DNA of 35,479 nt from Leptospiraceae bacterium. Its GTDB lineage: Bacteria; Spirochaetota; Leptospiria; Turneriellales; Turneriellaceae. The notes beneath the pieces are model-generated. The model was not told the DNA's origin. It ran no database searches and saw only the letters and a list, made by a program, of their open reading frames with translations. The stretch is taken from positions 1-35,479 of the forward strand of contig JAGRNJ010000007.1 of NCBI GenBank assembly GCA_020440825.1, read 5' to 3'. Positions 1 to 8,218 of the stretch are shown in pieces (positions within the stretch are counted from its first letter, which is position 1; every line of letters starts with the position of its first letter). A program made the translations under genes and the position numbers.

Positions 1-215
1 GCCTGAACTTTTGATTGCCAGTTTCGCCAATCTGCTCGCCATCGTGGCTCACTGACCGCATAACTGACTTCAATATTTTCCTGATCTAAGAAGCCCAGCT
101 CTCGGCTCATGAACTGACCGGTTGCCATTTTAATAATGGCAGGTACACTATAGACAAGCGGTTCACCGCTTTCTAATCTTTTTTTTTCAACTTGCAGTAT
201 TTCGAAATCTTTCAT
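1..215 (-). CDS. Partial hypothetical protein, 3' end outside the window
   Basis: The reading frame opens with ATG at 215-213 and stays open to the window edge, giving 71 visible codons (start MKDFEILQVEKKRLESGEPL). Its start overlaps the TGA of the preceding gene as ATGA, a 4-base overlap typical of translational coupling, so the two genes very likely share one mRNA. The visible part is soluble, rich in charged residues and tryptophans, with no signal peptide or membrane segment. I do not recognise the family and assign no function. Because it is coupled to a membrane-anchored winged-helix/zinc-ribbon protein, a shared process is possible, but that is inference only. Confidence is for it being a real gene. 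Confidence 0.7.
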   Translation of the reverse strand, partial: MKDFEILQVEKKRLESGEPLVYSVPAIIKMATGQFMSRELGFLDQENIEVSYAVSEPRWRADWRNWQSKVQ

Positions 216-754
216 GCCGGTTTCAATAAACCGCCACAGTACTGGCAAGTGGGGTTTTCGCCGGGCAAAATAACTGTGGCTTGCAGGTTTGCTCCACAGT
301 TTTTACAATTGTCAACAACTGCAGCCTCAGCTCCCAGACTATTTTTCTGAACATAAAGACTGCGAGCCGGATGCCAAGCAATGCCTAAATCTTCCTCTTG
401 AGTGATTCTCAACAATGCGTTTACGACTTCGGTTTGATCAATTTGCAATGCATCTGCCAGTTCCCTGACAGAAAAAAAGGCTCGCGTCTGGGCAAACGCA
501 ATTATTCGCTGCCTGATATTTTTGGCTTTTCGTAAAATTAAGGCAGCTATGATTCCCACAACCATGAAAAAAAATGCTACTAAGGTTAATAAAAGCCAGC
601 CTCTGAGTTGATTTTGATCACCGGGTTCGGGAGCGCTGTCAGTATAAATTAGAAATGCAAGAAATAAAAATGAGATCGCACAGAGCAAAGAAACAGCAAT
701 CAGTATCTGGCTCAGTTTTAGAAATATATCTGTTTTTATGACTCTAAAGCTCAT
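212..754 (-). CDS. Membrane protein with winged-helix-like region and C-terminal zinc ribbon
   Basis: About 180 residues. Two hydrophobic helices (about residues 11-36 and 49-73) are separated by a short acidic loop. A region resembling a winged helix follows, containing FFSVRELADALQIDQTEVVN, a good helix-turn-helix pattern. The C-terminus carries two CxxC pairs (CKNC and CQYC), a typical zinc ribbon. ATG 754-752 is preferred over the TTG twelve bases upstream because GAGAG sits about five bases before it. Proteins combining membrane helices, a PCI/winged-helix-like segment and a zinc ribbon occur in several bacterial phyla without established function. DNA binding is possible but unproven, since such domains also mediate protein contacts. 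The stop codon overlaps the next gene by 4 bases. Confidence 0.8.
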   Translation of the reverse strand: MSFRVIKTDIFLKLSQILIAVSLLCAISFLFLAFLIYTDSAPEPGDQNQLRGWLLLTLVAFFFMVVGIIAALILRKAKNIRQRIIAFAQTRAFFSVRELADALQIDQTEVVNALLRITQEEDLGIAWHPARSLYVQKNSLGAEAAVVDNCKNCGANLQATVILPGENPTCQYCGGLLKPA

Positions 755-870
755 GAGGTCTCTCAATAATAAATTGATTCATGCAGAAATACAAAGGGCC
801 CTTAATCTGTAAACAAAGTTGTAATTGTTTTTATCTCATCGTCAACACAGCTGGACCATACACCTAAAAA

Positions 871-900
871 CTGGCAAAAAGAACCAATAAGCGTTATATT
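871..900 (+). promoter_or_regulatory. Possible sigma-70-type promoter for the 956-6027 operon
   Basis: CTGGCA at 871-876 and TATATT at 895-900 are separated by 18 bases and lie 56 bases upstream of the first start codon of the operon. The match to consensus is moderate and was judged by eye. The surrounding 201-base gap (755-955) separates two divergent genes, so a promoter is expected here. It also holds a short palindrome AAGGGCCCTT near 794-803. Nothing else was recognised in the gap. Confidence 0.35.
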
Positions 901-955
901 TTCAGAATAAATAACAAATTGGAAGCTTTTGCCAATTATTCGTGAAGAGGAAAAA

Positions 956-1618
956 ATGTCATTAAAACCAAAATTAATCAGCTTTAAATTATGCCCGTAT
1001 GTGCAGCGATCGGTGATCACATTGCTTGAGAAAAAAGTACCTCATGATATCGAGTACATCGATCTTGAAAACAAACCCGACTGGTTTTTGAAAATTTCAC
1101 CGTTGGGAAAAGTTCCGGTCTTAGTGGTCAATGACCGAGTACTTTTTGAATCAGCGGTAATCAATGAATACCTTGATGAGACTAATCCCCCCTCATTGCA
1201 TCCGAGTGATGCTTTTGATAAAGCTGAAAACAGAGCTTACATTGAATTTGTCTCCAGCCTACTGGTACATTTCTATCTACTCTCGACCAGTAAAGATGAA
1301 CAGACTTTTGAGGCAAAGAAAAAAGACTTGGCGAATGGTCTAAGCAGACTTGAACAGCTTATTAAACTGCCTTTTTTTAATGGTGAAAAGTTATCACTGC
1401 TGGATACATCCACCGCCCCTCTGCTTACCCGGTTACTGCTTATAGAGAAAAATACAGGCATTCAACTGATTCCCGATGAACTTAAGAAAGTTCGTTCTTA
1501 TGCAGAAAAAGTTACCAGTCTCGATAGTGTAAAAAAGTCTGTTGTATCAGACTTTGAAAGTCTTTTTGTTGGGTATTTAAAAAAGAAATCAGAGTACCTG
1601 GCTACCAGACTTACCTGA
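956..1618 (+). CDS. Glutathione S-transferase family protein (SspA/omega-like)
   Basis: 220 residues, normal for the GST superfamily. The N-terminal thioredoxin fold (about 5-80) begins with a LCPYVQR motif placing Cys13 at the active-site position, as in omega-class GSTs and SspA-like proteins. It continues with PLGKVPVLVV, containing the cis-proline glutathione-binding element, and with FESAVINEYLDE. The C-terminal half (about 90-215) is the all-helical domain. ATG 956 is chosen because GAAGAGG at 944-950 is well spaced before it; an in-frame TTG at 929 lacks such a site. It overlaps the next start by one base (TGATG), so it is the first gene of a tightly packed operon. Likely roles are thiol transfer or reduction; whether glutathione is the substrate cannot be told from sequence. 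An SspA-like regulatory role is an alternative. Confidence 0.88.
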   Translation: MSLKPKLISFKLCPYVQRSVITLLEKKVPHDIEYIDLENKPDWFLKISPLGKVPVLVVNDRVLFESAVINEYLDETNPPSLHPSDAFDKAENRAYIEFVSSLLVHFYLLSTSKDEQTFEAKKKDLANGLSRLEQLIKLPFFNGEKLSLLDTSTAPLLTRLLLIEKNTGIQLIPDELKKVRSYAEKVTSLDSVKKSVVSDFESLFVGYLKKKSEYLATRLT

Positions 1619-2529
1619 TGAACGCGCTTTCGATTCAAAATCTTTCGAAGCAATACACCAATGGCCATGTGGCCCTGGATAACGTTTCACTTCAGGTAAA
1701 AGAAGGCGACTTTTTCGGACTGCTGGGCCCCAATGGGGCGGGAAAATCTACTTTAATCGGTATTCTGACTTCGATTGTTAGAAAAACCTCAGGCAATGTG
1801 AGTGTCTTTGACAAAAATATCGATGTTGATTTTCCTGCAGCTCGAAGTTTACTGGGGGTTGTACCCCAGGAGTTCAATTTTAATCTATTCGAAAAAGTAT
1901 GGCAGGTACTTGTATTTCAGGCCGGTTACTACGGTGTAAACAGAAAAACAGCATTAGGCAAAGTAGAAGAGCTGCTTTCTCGACTGGGGTTGCATGAACA
2001 ACGAAACTCTTCGGTAAGAATGCTGAGCGGAGGGATGAAACGCCGTTTAATGATAGCCCGTGCACTTATTCATTCCCCTCGACTGTTGATTCTCGATGAA
2101 CCGACAGCAGGGGTCGATGTAGAACTAAGACATCTAACCTGGAAATTTGTAGATGAAATCAATAAAAATGGTGTGACAATTATTCTCACAACCCACTACC
2201 TTGAAGAGGCAGAGAATTTATGCAAGAACATTGCAATCATAGACAATGGGAAGATCATTGAAAATACCAGCACAAAAAATCTGTTGCGCCAACTGGATAA
2301 CCAGACAATAGAACTCGAATTGAGTACAAGGCTTAAAACACCTCCCGTACTTAATGATTTTTCTATCGAACTGTCAGATACAACTACGCTGAAGATTCAA
2401 TGCTCACGAAAGGCAGATATAAATTCTCTCTTTACAATGCTGTCTAAAAAGAAAATTAAAGTTATTGGTATGCTGAACCGGTCTGCGAGACTCGAAGAAC
2501 TTTTTGTGAAGATTACAGGTAAAGGGTAA
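1618..2529 (+). CDS. yadG: ABC transporter ATP-binding protein, YadG-type
   Basis: 303 residues. It is the nucleotide-binding subunit of an ABC-2 type exporter. Visible motifs: Walker A GPNGAGKST (about 37-45), Q-loop VPQEFNF, signature LSGGM (136-140), Walker B LLILDEP (156-162), D-loop and H-loop TTHYLEEAE. Length and order match the Escherichia coli YadG/YadH pair (about 308 and 256 residues), a drug/carbohydrate-exporter-like family whose substrate is not known. The C-terminal 70 residues form the extra regulatory segment typical of this subfamily. Start and stop are nearly contiguous with both neighbours (1-base overlap before, 1-base gap after), so it is co-transcribed with the permease. 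The symbol is used by similarity of architecture only. Confidence 0.92.
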   Translation: MNALSIQNLSKQYTNGHVALDNVSLQVKEGDFFGLLGPNGAGKSTLIGILTSIVRKTSGNVSVFDKNIDVDFPAARSLLGVVPQEFNFNLFEKVWQVLVFQAGYYGVNRKTALGKVEELLSRLGLHEQRNSSVRMLSGGMKRRLMIARALIHSPRLLILDEPTAGVDVELRHLTWKFVDEINKNGVTIILTTHYLEEAENLCKNIAIIDNGKIIENTSTKNLLRQLDNQTIELELSTRLKTPPVLNDFSIELSDTTTLKIQCSRKADINSLFTMLSKKKIKVIGMLNRSARLEELFVKITGKG

Positions 2530-2530
2530 A

Positions 2531-3301
2531 ATGATATCATCTAACTGGATTGCCTTTAGAACTATAATCTTCAAAGAAACGGTTCGTATACTACGAATCT
2601 GGACTCAAACCCTGCTGCCTTCAGCAATTACCAGTGTTCTGTATTTTATAATTTTCGGCAAGATTATTGGCGATCGGGTGGGCAGTATGGTAGGTATTGG
2701 CTATATCGAATTCATTGCCCCGGGGTTAATTCTTATGGCGGTCATTACCAATTCTTATGGCAATGTAAGTTCCTCATTTTTCAGTTCCAAATTTCAAAGA
2801 AATGTAGAAGAAATGCTGGTCTCTCCCGCCAGTGAACATGTGATCATTCTGGGCTATGCTGCTGGGGGTATTTTACGCGGTTCAATTGTCGGGTTAATTG
2901 TAACTGTGATCTCAATGATATTCACTAAATTACAGGTTTTTGACCTGCTCATCATTGTCAGTATGGTTTTATTAACCGCCATGCTTTTTTCTTTAGCAGG
3001 GCTGGTCAATGCACTTCTGGCATCAAAGTTTGACGATATAGGAATCATCCCCACTTTTATTCTGACCCCTTTGAATTATCTGGGAGGAATCTTTTTTTCA
3101 ATATCGATGCTGCCTGAATTCTGGCAAAAAGTTGCAGCTTTAAATCCGGTGTTGTACATGGTAAATACTTTCCGCTATGGTTTTCTCGGTGTATCAGATA
3201 CAAGTATTACGTTCAGCTTTGTCTTTCTGGGGCTTGTAGTTCTCGCATTATACCTGTTGAGCATGAAACTTTTTATTTCTGGAAAAGGAATGCGCAATTG
3301 A
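2531..3301 (+). CDS. yadH: ABC-2 type permease, YadH-type
   Basis: 256 residues with about six hydrophobic segments, beginning with the amphipathic N-terminus usual for ABC-2 permeases. Characteristic family elements include YIEFIAPGLILMAVI, FQRNVEEMLVSP (the coupling-helix region) and PLNYLGGIFFSISMLPEFWQ, all recognisable from the YadH/DrrB/NodJ family. It is the membrane partner of the ATPase encoded immediately upstream, and together they should form a dimeric inner-membrane exporter. The substrate is unknown. The TGA is followed directly by the ATG of the glyoxalase II gene, so the three genes are one transcriptional unit. No separate promoter or terminator is visible. Confidence 0.92.
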   Translation: MISSNWIAFRTIIFKETVRILRIWTQTLLPSAITSVLYFIIFGKIIGDRVGSMVGIGYIEFIAPGLILMAVITNSYGNVSSSFFSSKFQRNVEEMLVSPASEHVIILGYAAGGILRGSIVGLIVTVISMIFTKLQVFDLLIIVSMVLLTAMLFSLAGLVNALLASKFDDIGIIPTFILTPLNYLGGIFFSISMLPEFWQKVAALNPVLYMVNTFRYGFLGVSDTSITFSFVFLGLVVLALYLLSMKLFISGKGMRN

Positions 3302-4060
3302 ATGAGCGTTGAACGAGTTTATCTGAACAACTCTCTAAGGAATTTCAATTATTTTTTTATTAGCAGGTCATCTGGGGCTGTACTTGTCATAGACCCTTTT
3401 GATGCAGAGCTTATTTTTGAAACCTGTAAAAACAATTCCTGGAAAATTACAGCAATCTTCAACACCCACGAGCATCATGATCATACCAAAGGCAATCTTG
3501 AATTAAAAAAAATGACAAATGCAACAGTTTATGGCCCGGCTGCTCTGGCCAATAAAATCCCAGGTTGTGATGTGTCATTACGAGCTGACGAAGAACTGAT
3601 TCTCGATAGTCAGAATAAATTTAAGATGTTGAGTTTACCCGGTCATACCTTGGGCCACGCCGCACTGTTTCATGATTCCGGTGATAGTAATCCCTGTCTA
3701 TTTTGCGGAGATACAATCTTTAATGCAGGATGCGGAAACTGCTATCGAGGGGGAGACGCAAAAACCTTGTATTCAACTTTGTGCGATCTTCTTCTCAAAA
3801 TTCCTGACGATACGATTCTTTTTCCCGGACATGATTATCTTGAAAACAATCTGCAATTCGCAGCTCATGAAGGGTATGCAAGCGATTCCTCAGCAATGTT
3901 GCTCTCGAAATGCGAAGAAATCGGCTTTTCTACTGACTATCTCGCAACTCTGTCCCAGGAATTAGAATATAATCCTTTTCTGAAAATCTGCAAGCAACCT
4001 ACAACTGATGAGAATCTCGCAGAATTTCTGCGTTTAAGAGCAAAGAGAGACAGCTGGTAA
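3302..4060 (+). CDS. gloB: Hydroxyacylglutathione hydrolase (glyoxalase II)
   Basis: 252 residues, the usual length of GloB. The metallo-beta-lactamase fold carries the dinuclear metal motif THEHHDH with ligands His56, His58, Asp60 and His61. Further ligands are His115 (GHTLGH), Asp137 (CGDTIF) and His177 (FPGHDY). The C-terminal part contains YLENNLQFA and NPFLK, which match the glutathione-binding C-terminal domain of true glyoxalase II rather than a generic MBL protein. The enzyme hydrolyses S-D-lactoylglutathione to D-lactate and glutathione in methylglyoxal detoxification. Its operon mate at 956 is GST-like, which fits thiol-dependent detoxification. No glyoxalase I is seen in the window. 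If the organism lacks glutathione, another thiol ester could be the substrate. Confidence 0.88.
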   Translation: MSVERVYLNNSLRNFNYFFISRSSGAVLVIDPFDAELIFETCKNNSWKITAIFNTHEHHDHTKGNLELKKMTNATVYGPAALANKIPGCDVSLRADEELILDSQNKFKMLSLPGHTLGHAALFHDSGDSNPCLFCGDTIFNAGCGNCYRGGDAKTLYSTLCDLLLKIPDDTILFPGHDYLENNLQFAAHEGYASDSSAMLLSKCEEIGFSTDYLATLSQELEYNPFLKICKQPTTDENLAEFLRLRAKRDSW

Positions 4061-4062
4061 AT

Positions 4063-6027
4063 ATGGATTTTAAGATCGTATATGGCGATTCTGAGATAGA
4101 AATAGAGCAGAAGCTTAAAGATTTTGAGAAAAATCAATTTTATGCAACTTTAGCCTTTGTGTTTCTTGCAGATAAAACGATTTCAGCAGATTTTTTAAAA
4201 CCATTCACCGAAAGAAAAATTACCATCTTTGGATCCTGTGCAGCAGAGGTAATCTTAAACCAGGAAAAGTCAAGACATGCTGTTGTTGCCATGCTTCTCA
4301 ATATTCCTGAAACTGCTTTCCAGTTAATTGTATTTCAAACAGAAAAACAATCTTCATTTATTGGCCAACAGATCGCTCAAGCAGCTCAAAACAGTTATGA
4401 ACATTCTTCAGTATTGCTTTTGATTGCCTCGCTGGATCTTCAGTATTCACCAGAAGGAGTCTTACAGGGAATTTCTGAAATCAATAGCAGATTAAAAGTT
4501 TTCGGAGGTATACCCAGTAGTTTTGGCCTGGTCGAAAATCCCCCTTTTATCACCGCAGAAGGTTTTATCGAATCTGGGGTCTGCGCACTGATTCTCAATC
4601 AAGATGTTCTTACTCTTGACGGATTATCAGTTAGCGGATGGCAGGAACTCGGCACTCCCAAAAAGATTACCCGTTCATCTGGCAGAAAAGTTTATGAGAT
4701 TGAAAATATTCCTGCCACAGAATTTTATGCAAGGTATTTCGGTTTCAACGATACAGGCACTGGTATTATTAAGAATCATATTGACCCCGACCTGCTTTCT
4801 GCCAGTGAGTATCCGCTCATGCTTCAACGTCAAGATGGCAGCTTTGTCATGCGGGTTGCGGTGCAAATGGACTTTGAAGAAAAATCTGTTTTCTTTGGCG
4901 GGGATATTCCTCAAGGCGCAATGGTAAAATTCTGCTCTCCCAATACTATTGAAACGATTCAACATTCTCTGAAAGACATGATTCAGTTTAGGAATATCGA
5001 ATCTGAAAAACCGGATGCTATTCTTATGTTCAACTGTGCGGTACGCTCCCGCTCACTTGGTAATTTTATGAACACTGAGCTAAAGGCCATCCACCAGATC
5101 TGGCAAACCCCGATTGTTGGTTTCAGCTCATGGGGAGAGATTGGTAATTCTTTAAATGCGAGCTGTGGTTTTCACAATACTGTTATCTCAGTGGTTGCTT
5201 TACGCGACCGAACAACCAGCAACCGAAAAATGTATGAAGACAAAACAAAAACTTCTCTTCAGGATTTTTCTTTACAGGCCCCTGAATCTTCTTTAACTTT
5301 GTCTGAGCTTCAAAAAGAAGTAACCCAGTTGAGAAGAGATAAAAAAGTTTTAACGCATTTTTTAAGGCTCACAAATAATGATCTCGAGATCGAAGAAGCA
5401 CGCAGCAGTCGATTGTTGCTCAATATTTTACCTGCTGAAACTGCCACAAGATTAAAAGCAGGCGAAACCAACATTGCACAGCATGTTGAATCAGCTTCAG
5501 TTTTGTTTGCAGACCTGACCGGCTTTACTTCATTTTCTGCCCAGACAGATCCTGATTCTCTGGTTAAAATGCTGAATGAAATATTTACTGCATTTGACGA
5601 TTTTGTGATCGGTACCGGGGTCGAAAAAATTAAAACAATTGGCGATGCATATATGCTTGCCGCAGGGGTACCAAACCCTTTTCCTGAACATGCTGATATC
5701 TGTGTCGATCTTGGCAGGCAGATGATACAGTTCATTCATGACTTTTCAAAACGTAAAAAACTATCATTGAATCTGAGAGTGGGCATTAACTCGGGAGAAG
5801 TTACAGCAGGTGTGATTGGCAAGCATAAGTTTTCCTATGATCTCTGGGGCGACACTGTCAATATGGCACAAAGAATGGAGGCCTCTGCAGTTCCGGGAAG
5901 TATACAGATTACAACAAGTACGTTCAAGCTCTTGACAGATAAATCTGATTTTACCTCACGAGAGATTGATGTAAAGGGGATTGGCCAAACCACGGCATAT
6001 ATCTTGCCTTTTTCAAGCTTTCTGTAA
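4063..6027 (+). CDS. FIST-domain sensor adenylate cyclase (class III)
   Basis: 654 residues and apparently soluble. Residues about 15-210 form a FIST N-terminal domain (GGIPSSFGLVENPPF is typical) and about 215-370 the FIST_C domain. A short coiled coil (about 398-440) and helical linker (LLNILPAETATRLKAGE) lead to a class III cyclase domain (about 473-650). All catalytic residues are visible: metal ligands Asp484 (FADLTGF) and Asp528 (IGDAYM), adenine-selecting Lys524 and Asp593 (YDLWGD), and transition-state Asn600 and Arg604 (NMAQR). Guanylate cyclases carry Glu and Cys/Ser at the Lys/Asp positions, so ATP is the predicted substrate and cAMP the product. FIST domains are proposed small-ligand sensors, so the protein may couple a cytosolic metabolite to cAMP. 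It is the last gene of the 956-6027 operon, two bases after gloB. Confidence 0.93.
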   Translation: MDFKIVYGDSEIEIEQKLKDFEKNQFYATLAFVFLADKTISADFLKPFTERKITIFGSCAAEVILNQEKSRHAVVAMLLNIPETAFQLIVFQTEKQSSFIGQQIAQAAQNSYEHSSVLLLIASLDLQYSPEGVLQGISEINSRLKVFGGIPSSFGLVENPPFITAEGFIESGVCALILNQDVLTLDGLSVSGWQELGTPKKITRSSGRKVYEIENIPATEFYARYFGFNDTGTGIIKNHIDPDLLSASEYPLMLQRQDGSFVMRVAVQMDFEEKSVFFGGDIPQGAMVKFCSPNTIETIQHSLKDMIQFRNIESEKPDAILMFNCAVRSRSLGNFMNTELKAIHQIWQTPIVGFSSWGEIGNSLNASCGFHNTVISVVALRDRTTSNRKMYEDKTKTSLQDFSLQAPESSLTLSELQKEVTQLRRDKKVLTHFLRLTNNDLEIEEARSSRLLLNILPAETATRLKAGETNIAQHVESASVLFADLTGFTSFSAQTDPDSLVKMLNEIFTAFDDFVIGTGVEKIKTIGDAYMLAAGVPNPFPEHADICVDLGRQMIQFIHDFSKRKKLSLNLRVGINSGEVTAGVIGKHKFSYDLWGDTVNMAQRMEASAVPGSIQITTSTFKLLTDKSDFTSREIDVKGIGQTTAYILPFSSFL

Positions 6028-6064
6028 AGAAAAGTCAATAATAAAAGGGTTGACGACTCTGGGG

Positions 6065-6093
6065 TTGACTGCAGATGTATTATGTCACATAAA
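6065..6093 (+). promoter_or_regulatory. Possible promoter for the TPR-NHL-VWA gene
   Basis: TTGACT at 6065-6070 and CATAAA at 6088-6093 have 17-base spacing, 29 bases before the ATG at 6122. The -35 element is close to consensus and the -10 element is weak. The 94-base gap to the cyclase gene has no visible terminator, so this promoter may add to read-through transcription. Confidence 0.35.
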
Positions 6094-6121
6094 TTCGTCT
6101 GCCCCGAAGACTAGAAACATT

Positions 6122-8218
6122 ATGGCCTGGTCAATCAACCGAAAATTCAAATTCTTTTTTATCTCATTGGCTGCAATTGCACTAGCGGGATTCAGCTGGG
6201 CTGTGTTTTTTCCCACTGTTGGTTTCAAGCAAGACAAAGCAGAAGAGGCATTTCGACAGGGAACCCTGCTCTACACAGATTATATGTATGATGCAGCAAT
6301 TGAAAAATATCTTGATTCTCTAGCTATTAACCCCGACTTTTATTTGGCGCGAAGATTTCTCGGACAAGCACTGTATTTTTCGGGGCAGGTCGATGAATCC
6401 CTGTCCGAGTGGAAGTCAATTCTCGATGCAGGGGTCTATGACCCTCCTTTGCGACAGCATATTCAAAGTTTGCGTTCGTTTACAGTCGATGAAGAACCAA
6501 ACTGGTTCTATTCCCGCAGTTTACCAAACGAACCGGGTTACCGATTTCAATACCCTGTTTTCATAGGAACGTTAGATGACGGGGGAATTTTCTTCCTTTC
6601 TATTGGCGGCAGCGGCGATGCTGCATATATTGAAGTTTCGGCAAATGGTGAATATCGTAAAATTTTACGAAGAATTTCAGGTAAACTGGAAGCTCCGATG
6701 GGTGCTGCAGTTGGTGAAAAGGAAATCTGGATTACGGATTTTGCTGCTGATAAAATTCACCGGCTCTCTATCGACAGAACCCAGCCGATTCCGGTGATCA
6801 ACCAGCTGCAACCCATTGGTGGCCCAGGTTCAGATCTGAATGGCTTAAGGGGTCCGGCGGGAATCTGTTATCACAATGAACATTTCTGGATCGTAGACTC
6901 GGGAAACCATCGACTATTGAAGTACAGTGAAGATGAGCAAAAGGCAATCGCTGTATTTAGCCCTTCTGCAGCAGAAATTTCTGCATTGCAGAGTCCATTT
7001 GGCATTGCCTGTACAAATTCCGGATCAATTTTTGTAAGTGAAAGCGAAGCTGGTCGGGTAAGTGAATTTGATACATACGGAAACTATATTCGACCAATCG
7101 GGGCGGGTGAAATTATTAAACCCCGGCATTTATCTATCAGTCAAGACACTTTGATTGTTGCCGATGAAGCTGGCGGGGTGAACTTCTATGATATGCAAGG
7201 TCGCAAGACTCATGAGATTAAGAGCATTGAATCCGAAAATCCTAGAAATTTTTTACGGCCTTACAGCGCCGTAAGAGATAATTTCGGAAATCTTTTTGTG
7301 GCTGACTATGCCGCGCATGAAATTGCAGTTTTTCACCCCGAAAATTTCATGTACACCAATCTCGAAGTCTGGATTGAACGGGTAAATGCTGCTTCATTTC
7401 CCAATATCGGTACCTATGTCACAGTAAAAGATTCTAATGGAAATTATATTCGTTCATTGAATGAAAATAATTTCAAAATTCTCGAAAATGATGCCTCAGT
7501 GAGCGGTATTCGCGCAGACTACCTTGAGCAATTCGAAAACACAATGACGGGAATCATCCTCTTTTCCAGAAATCAACGTATGGCAGAATACAATGACTCA
7601 CTTGGCTGGTTACTTGATTTTGCAATTACCAACATTCGCGTAAAAGATAAAATCAAGCTCGCCAGTTACGCAGAAGATTTCAGAGATGAATCTGATTATA
7701 CCAATTCTAAGATTCGCCTGAGAAAAGCTGCAAATGATGCCCTGCAGAATCTGGGCGGTGACGGTCAGGCAGCTGGCAGAGCGTTGTACACATATTTGAA
7801 TGAGTTGCTCCCAGCTACAGGAAAAAGATTTTTAATTTGGGTAATCGAAGGCGGATTGCCCGCTGCTGGATTTCAAGAATACTCTATGAACAGGCTCGAA
7901 AATTTCGCAAAAAATAATCATATCCCGGTATTTATTTTTGACTTTGCCCACCCAGACTTCAGGGAAGATACTGCGCAAACCGCACTCTTGAGCCGATTCG
8001 CAGAACAGACTGGCGGCAAGCGATACTCTGTATTCAAAGATCTGAAAAATATTCAAGAAATACTTCGAAACCTGCCCGAGAACAGGTATGTACTGAATTT
8101 TCACAGCGGGGCCAATAAAGAATGGGTCGATCGCTTCATGGACCTCAGAATAGAGGTCAATTTTCAAGGCCGAAAAGGAATAGAGTCATCTGGTTATGTT
8201 ATACCGCGCAAAAAATAA
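6122..8218 (+). CDS. Exported TPR-NHL-propeller protein with VWA-like C-terminal domain
   Basis: 698 residues from the ATG at 6122. An upstream in-frame start at 5981 is rejected because it lies inside the cyclase gene. The N-terminus (basic residues, then FFFISLAAIALAGFSWAVFF) is a signal anchor or signal peptide. Residues about 35-120 hold two TPR-like repeats (AIEKYLDSLAINPDFYLARR). About 130-415 is an NHL/YWTD-like beta-propeller (GPAGICYHNEHFWIVDSGNH; FGNLFVADYAAHEIAVF). About 425-690 resembles the VWFA-related domain found in many environmental bacteria: TYVTVKDSNGNYIRSLNENNF is its entry strand. The usual metal-binding DxSxS loop is missing; the corresponding segment is GIILFSRNQRM (about 477-487). 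A role in envelope-located protein-protein contacts is likely; the ligand is unknown. The next gene overlaps by 23 bases. Confidence 0.85.
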   Translation: MAWSINRKFKFFFISLAAIALAGFSWAVFFPTVGFKQDKAEEAFRQGTLLYTDYMYDAAIEKYLDSLAINPDFYLARRFLGQALYFSGQVDESLSEWKSILDAGVYDPPLRQHIQSLRSFTVDEEPNWFYSRSLPNEPGYRFQYPVFIGTLDDGGIFFLSIGGSGDAAYIEVSANGEYRKILRRISGKLEAPMGAAVGEKEIWITDFAADKIHRLSIDRTQPIPVINQLQPIGGPGSDLNGLRGPAGICYHNEHFWIVDSGNHRLLKYSEDEQKAIAVFSPSAAEISALQSPFGIACTNSGSIFVSESEAGRVSEFDTYGNYIRPIGAGEIIKPRHLSISQDTLIVADEAGGVNFYDMQGRKTHEIKSIESENPRNFLRPYSAVRDNFGNLFVADYAAHEIAVFHPENFMYTNLEVWIERVNAASFPNIGTYVTVKDSNGNYIRSLNENNFKILENDASVSGIRADYLEQFENTMTGIILFSRNQRMAEYNDSLGWLLDFAITNIRVKDKIKLASYAEDFRDESDYTNSKIRLRKAANDALQNLGGDGQAAGRALYTYLNELLPATGKRFLIWVIEGGLPAAGFQEYSMNRLENFAKNNHIPVFIFDFAHPDFREDTAQTALLSRFAEQTGGKRYSVFKDLKNIQEILRNLPENRYVLNFHSGANKEWVDRFMDLRIEVNFQGRKGIESSGYVIPRKK

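Noticed and set aside
802-1020. 72-codon minus-strand open frame spanning the divergent gap and the GST start
   Set aside because: Overlaps the well-supported GST gene start and has no family features.
5310-5735. 141-codon open frame on the minus strand inside the cyclase gene
   Set aside because: Antisense shadow of a strongly conserved cyclase domain; no recognisable protein features.
6075-6092. Possible cAMP-receptor-type site near TGTCACAT
   Set aside because: Only one half-site is good; the expected left half is absent at the right spacing.
5981-6121. Upstream in-frame extension of the TPR-NHL-VWA gene
   Set aside because: It runs inside the end of the cyclase gene and the signal anchor begins only at the ATG at 6122.
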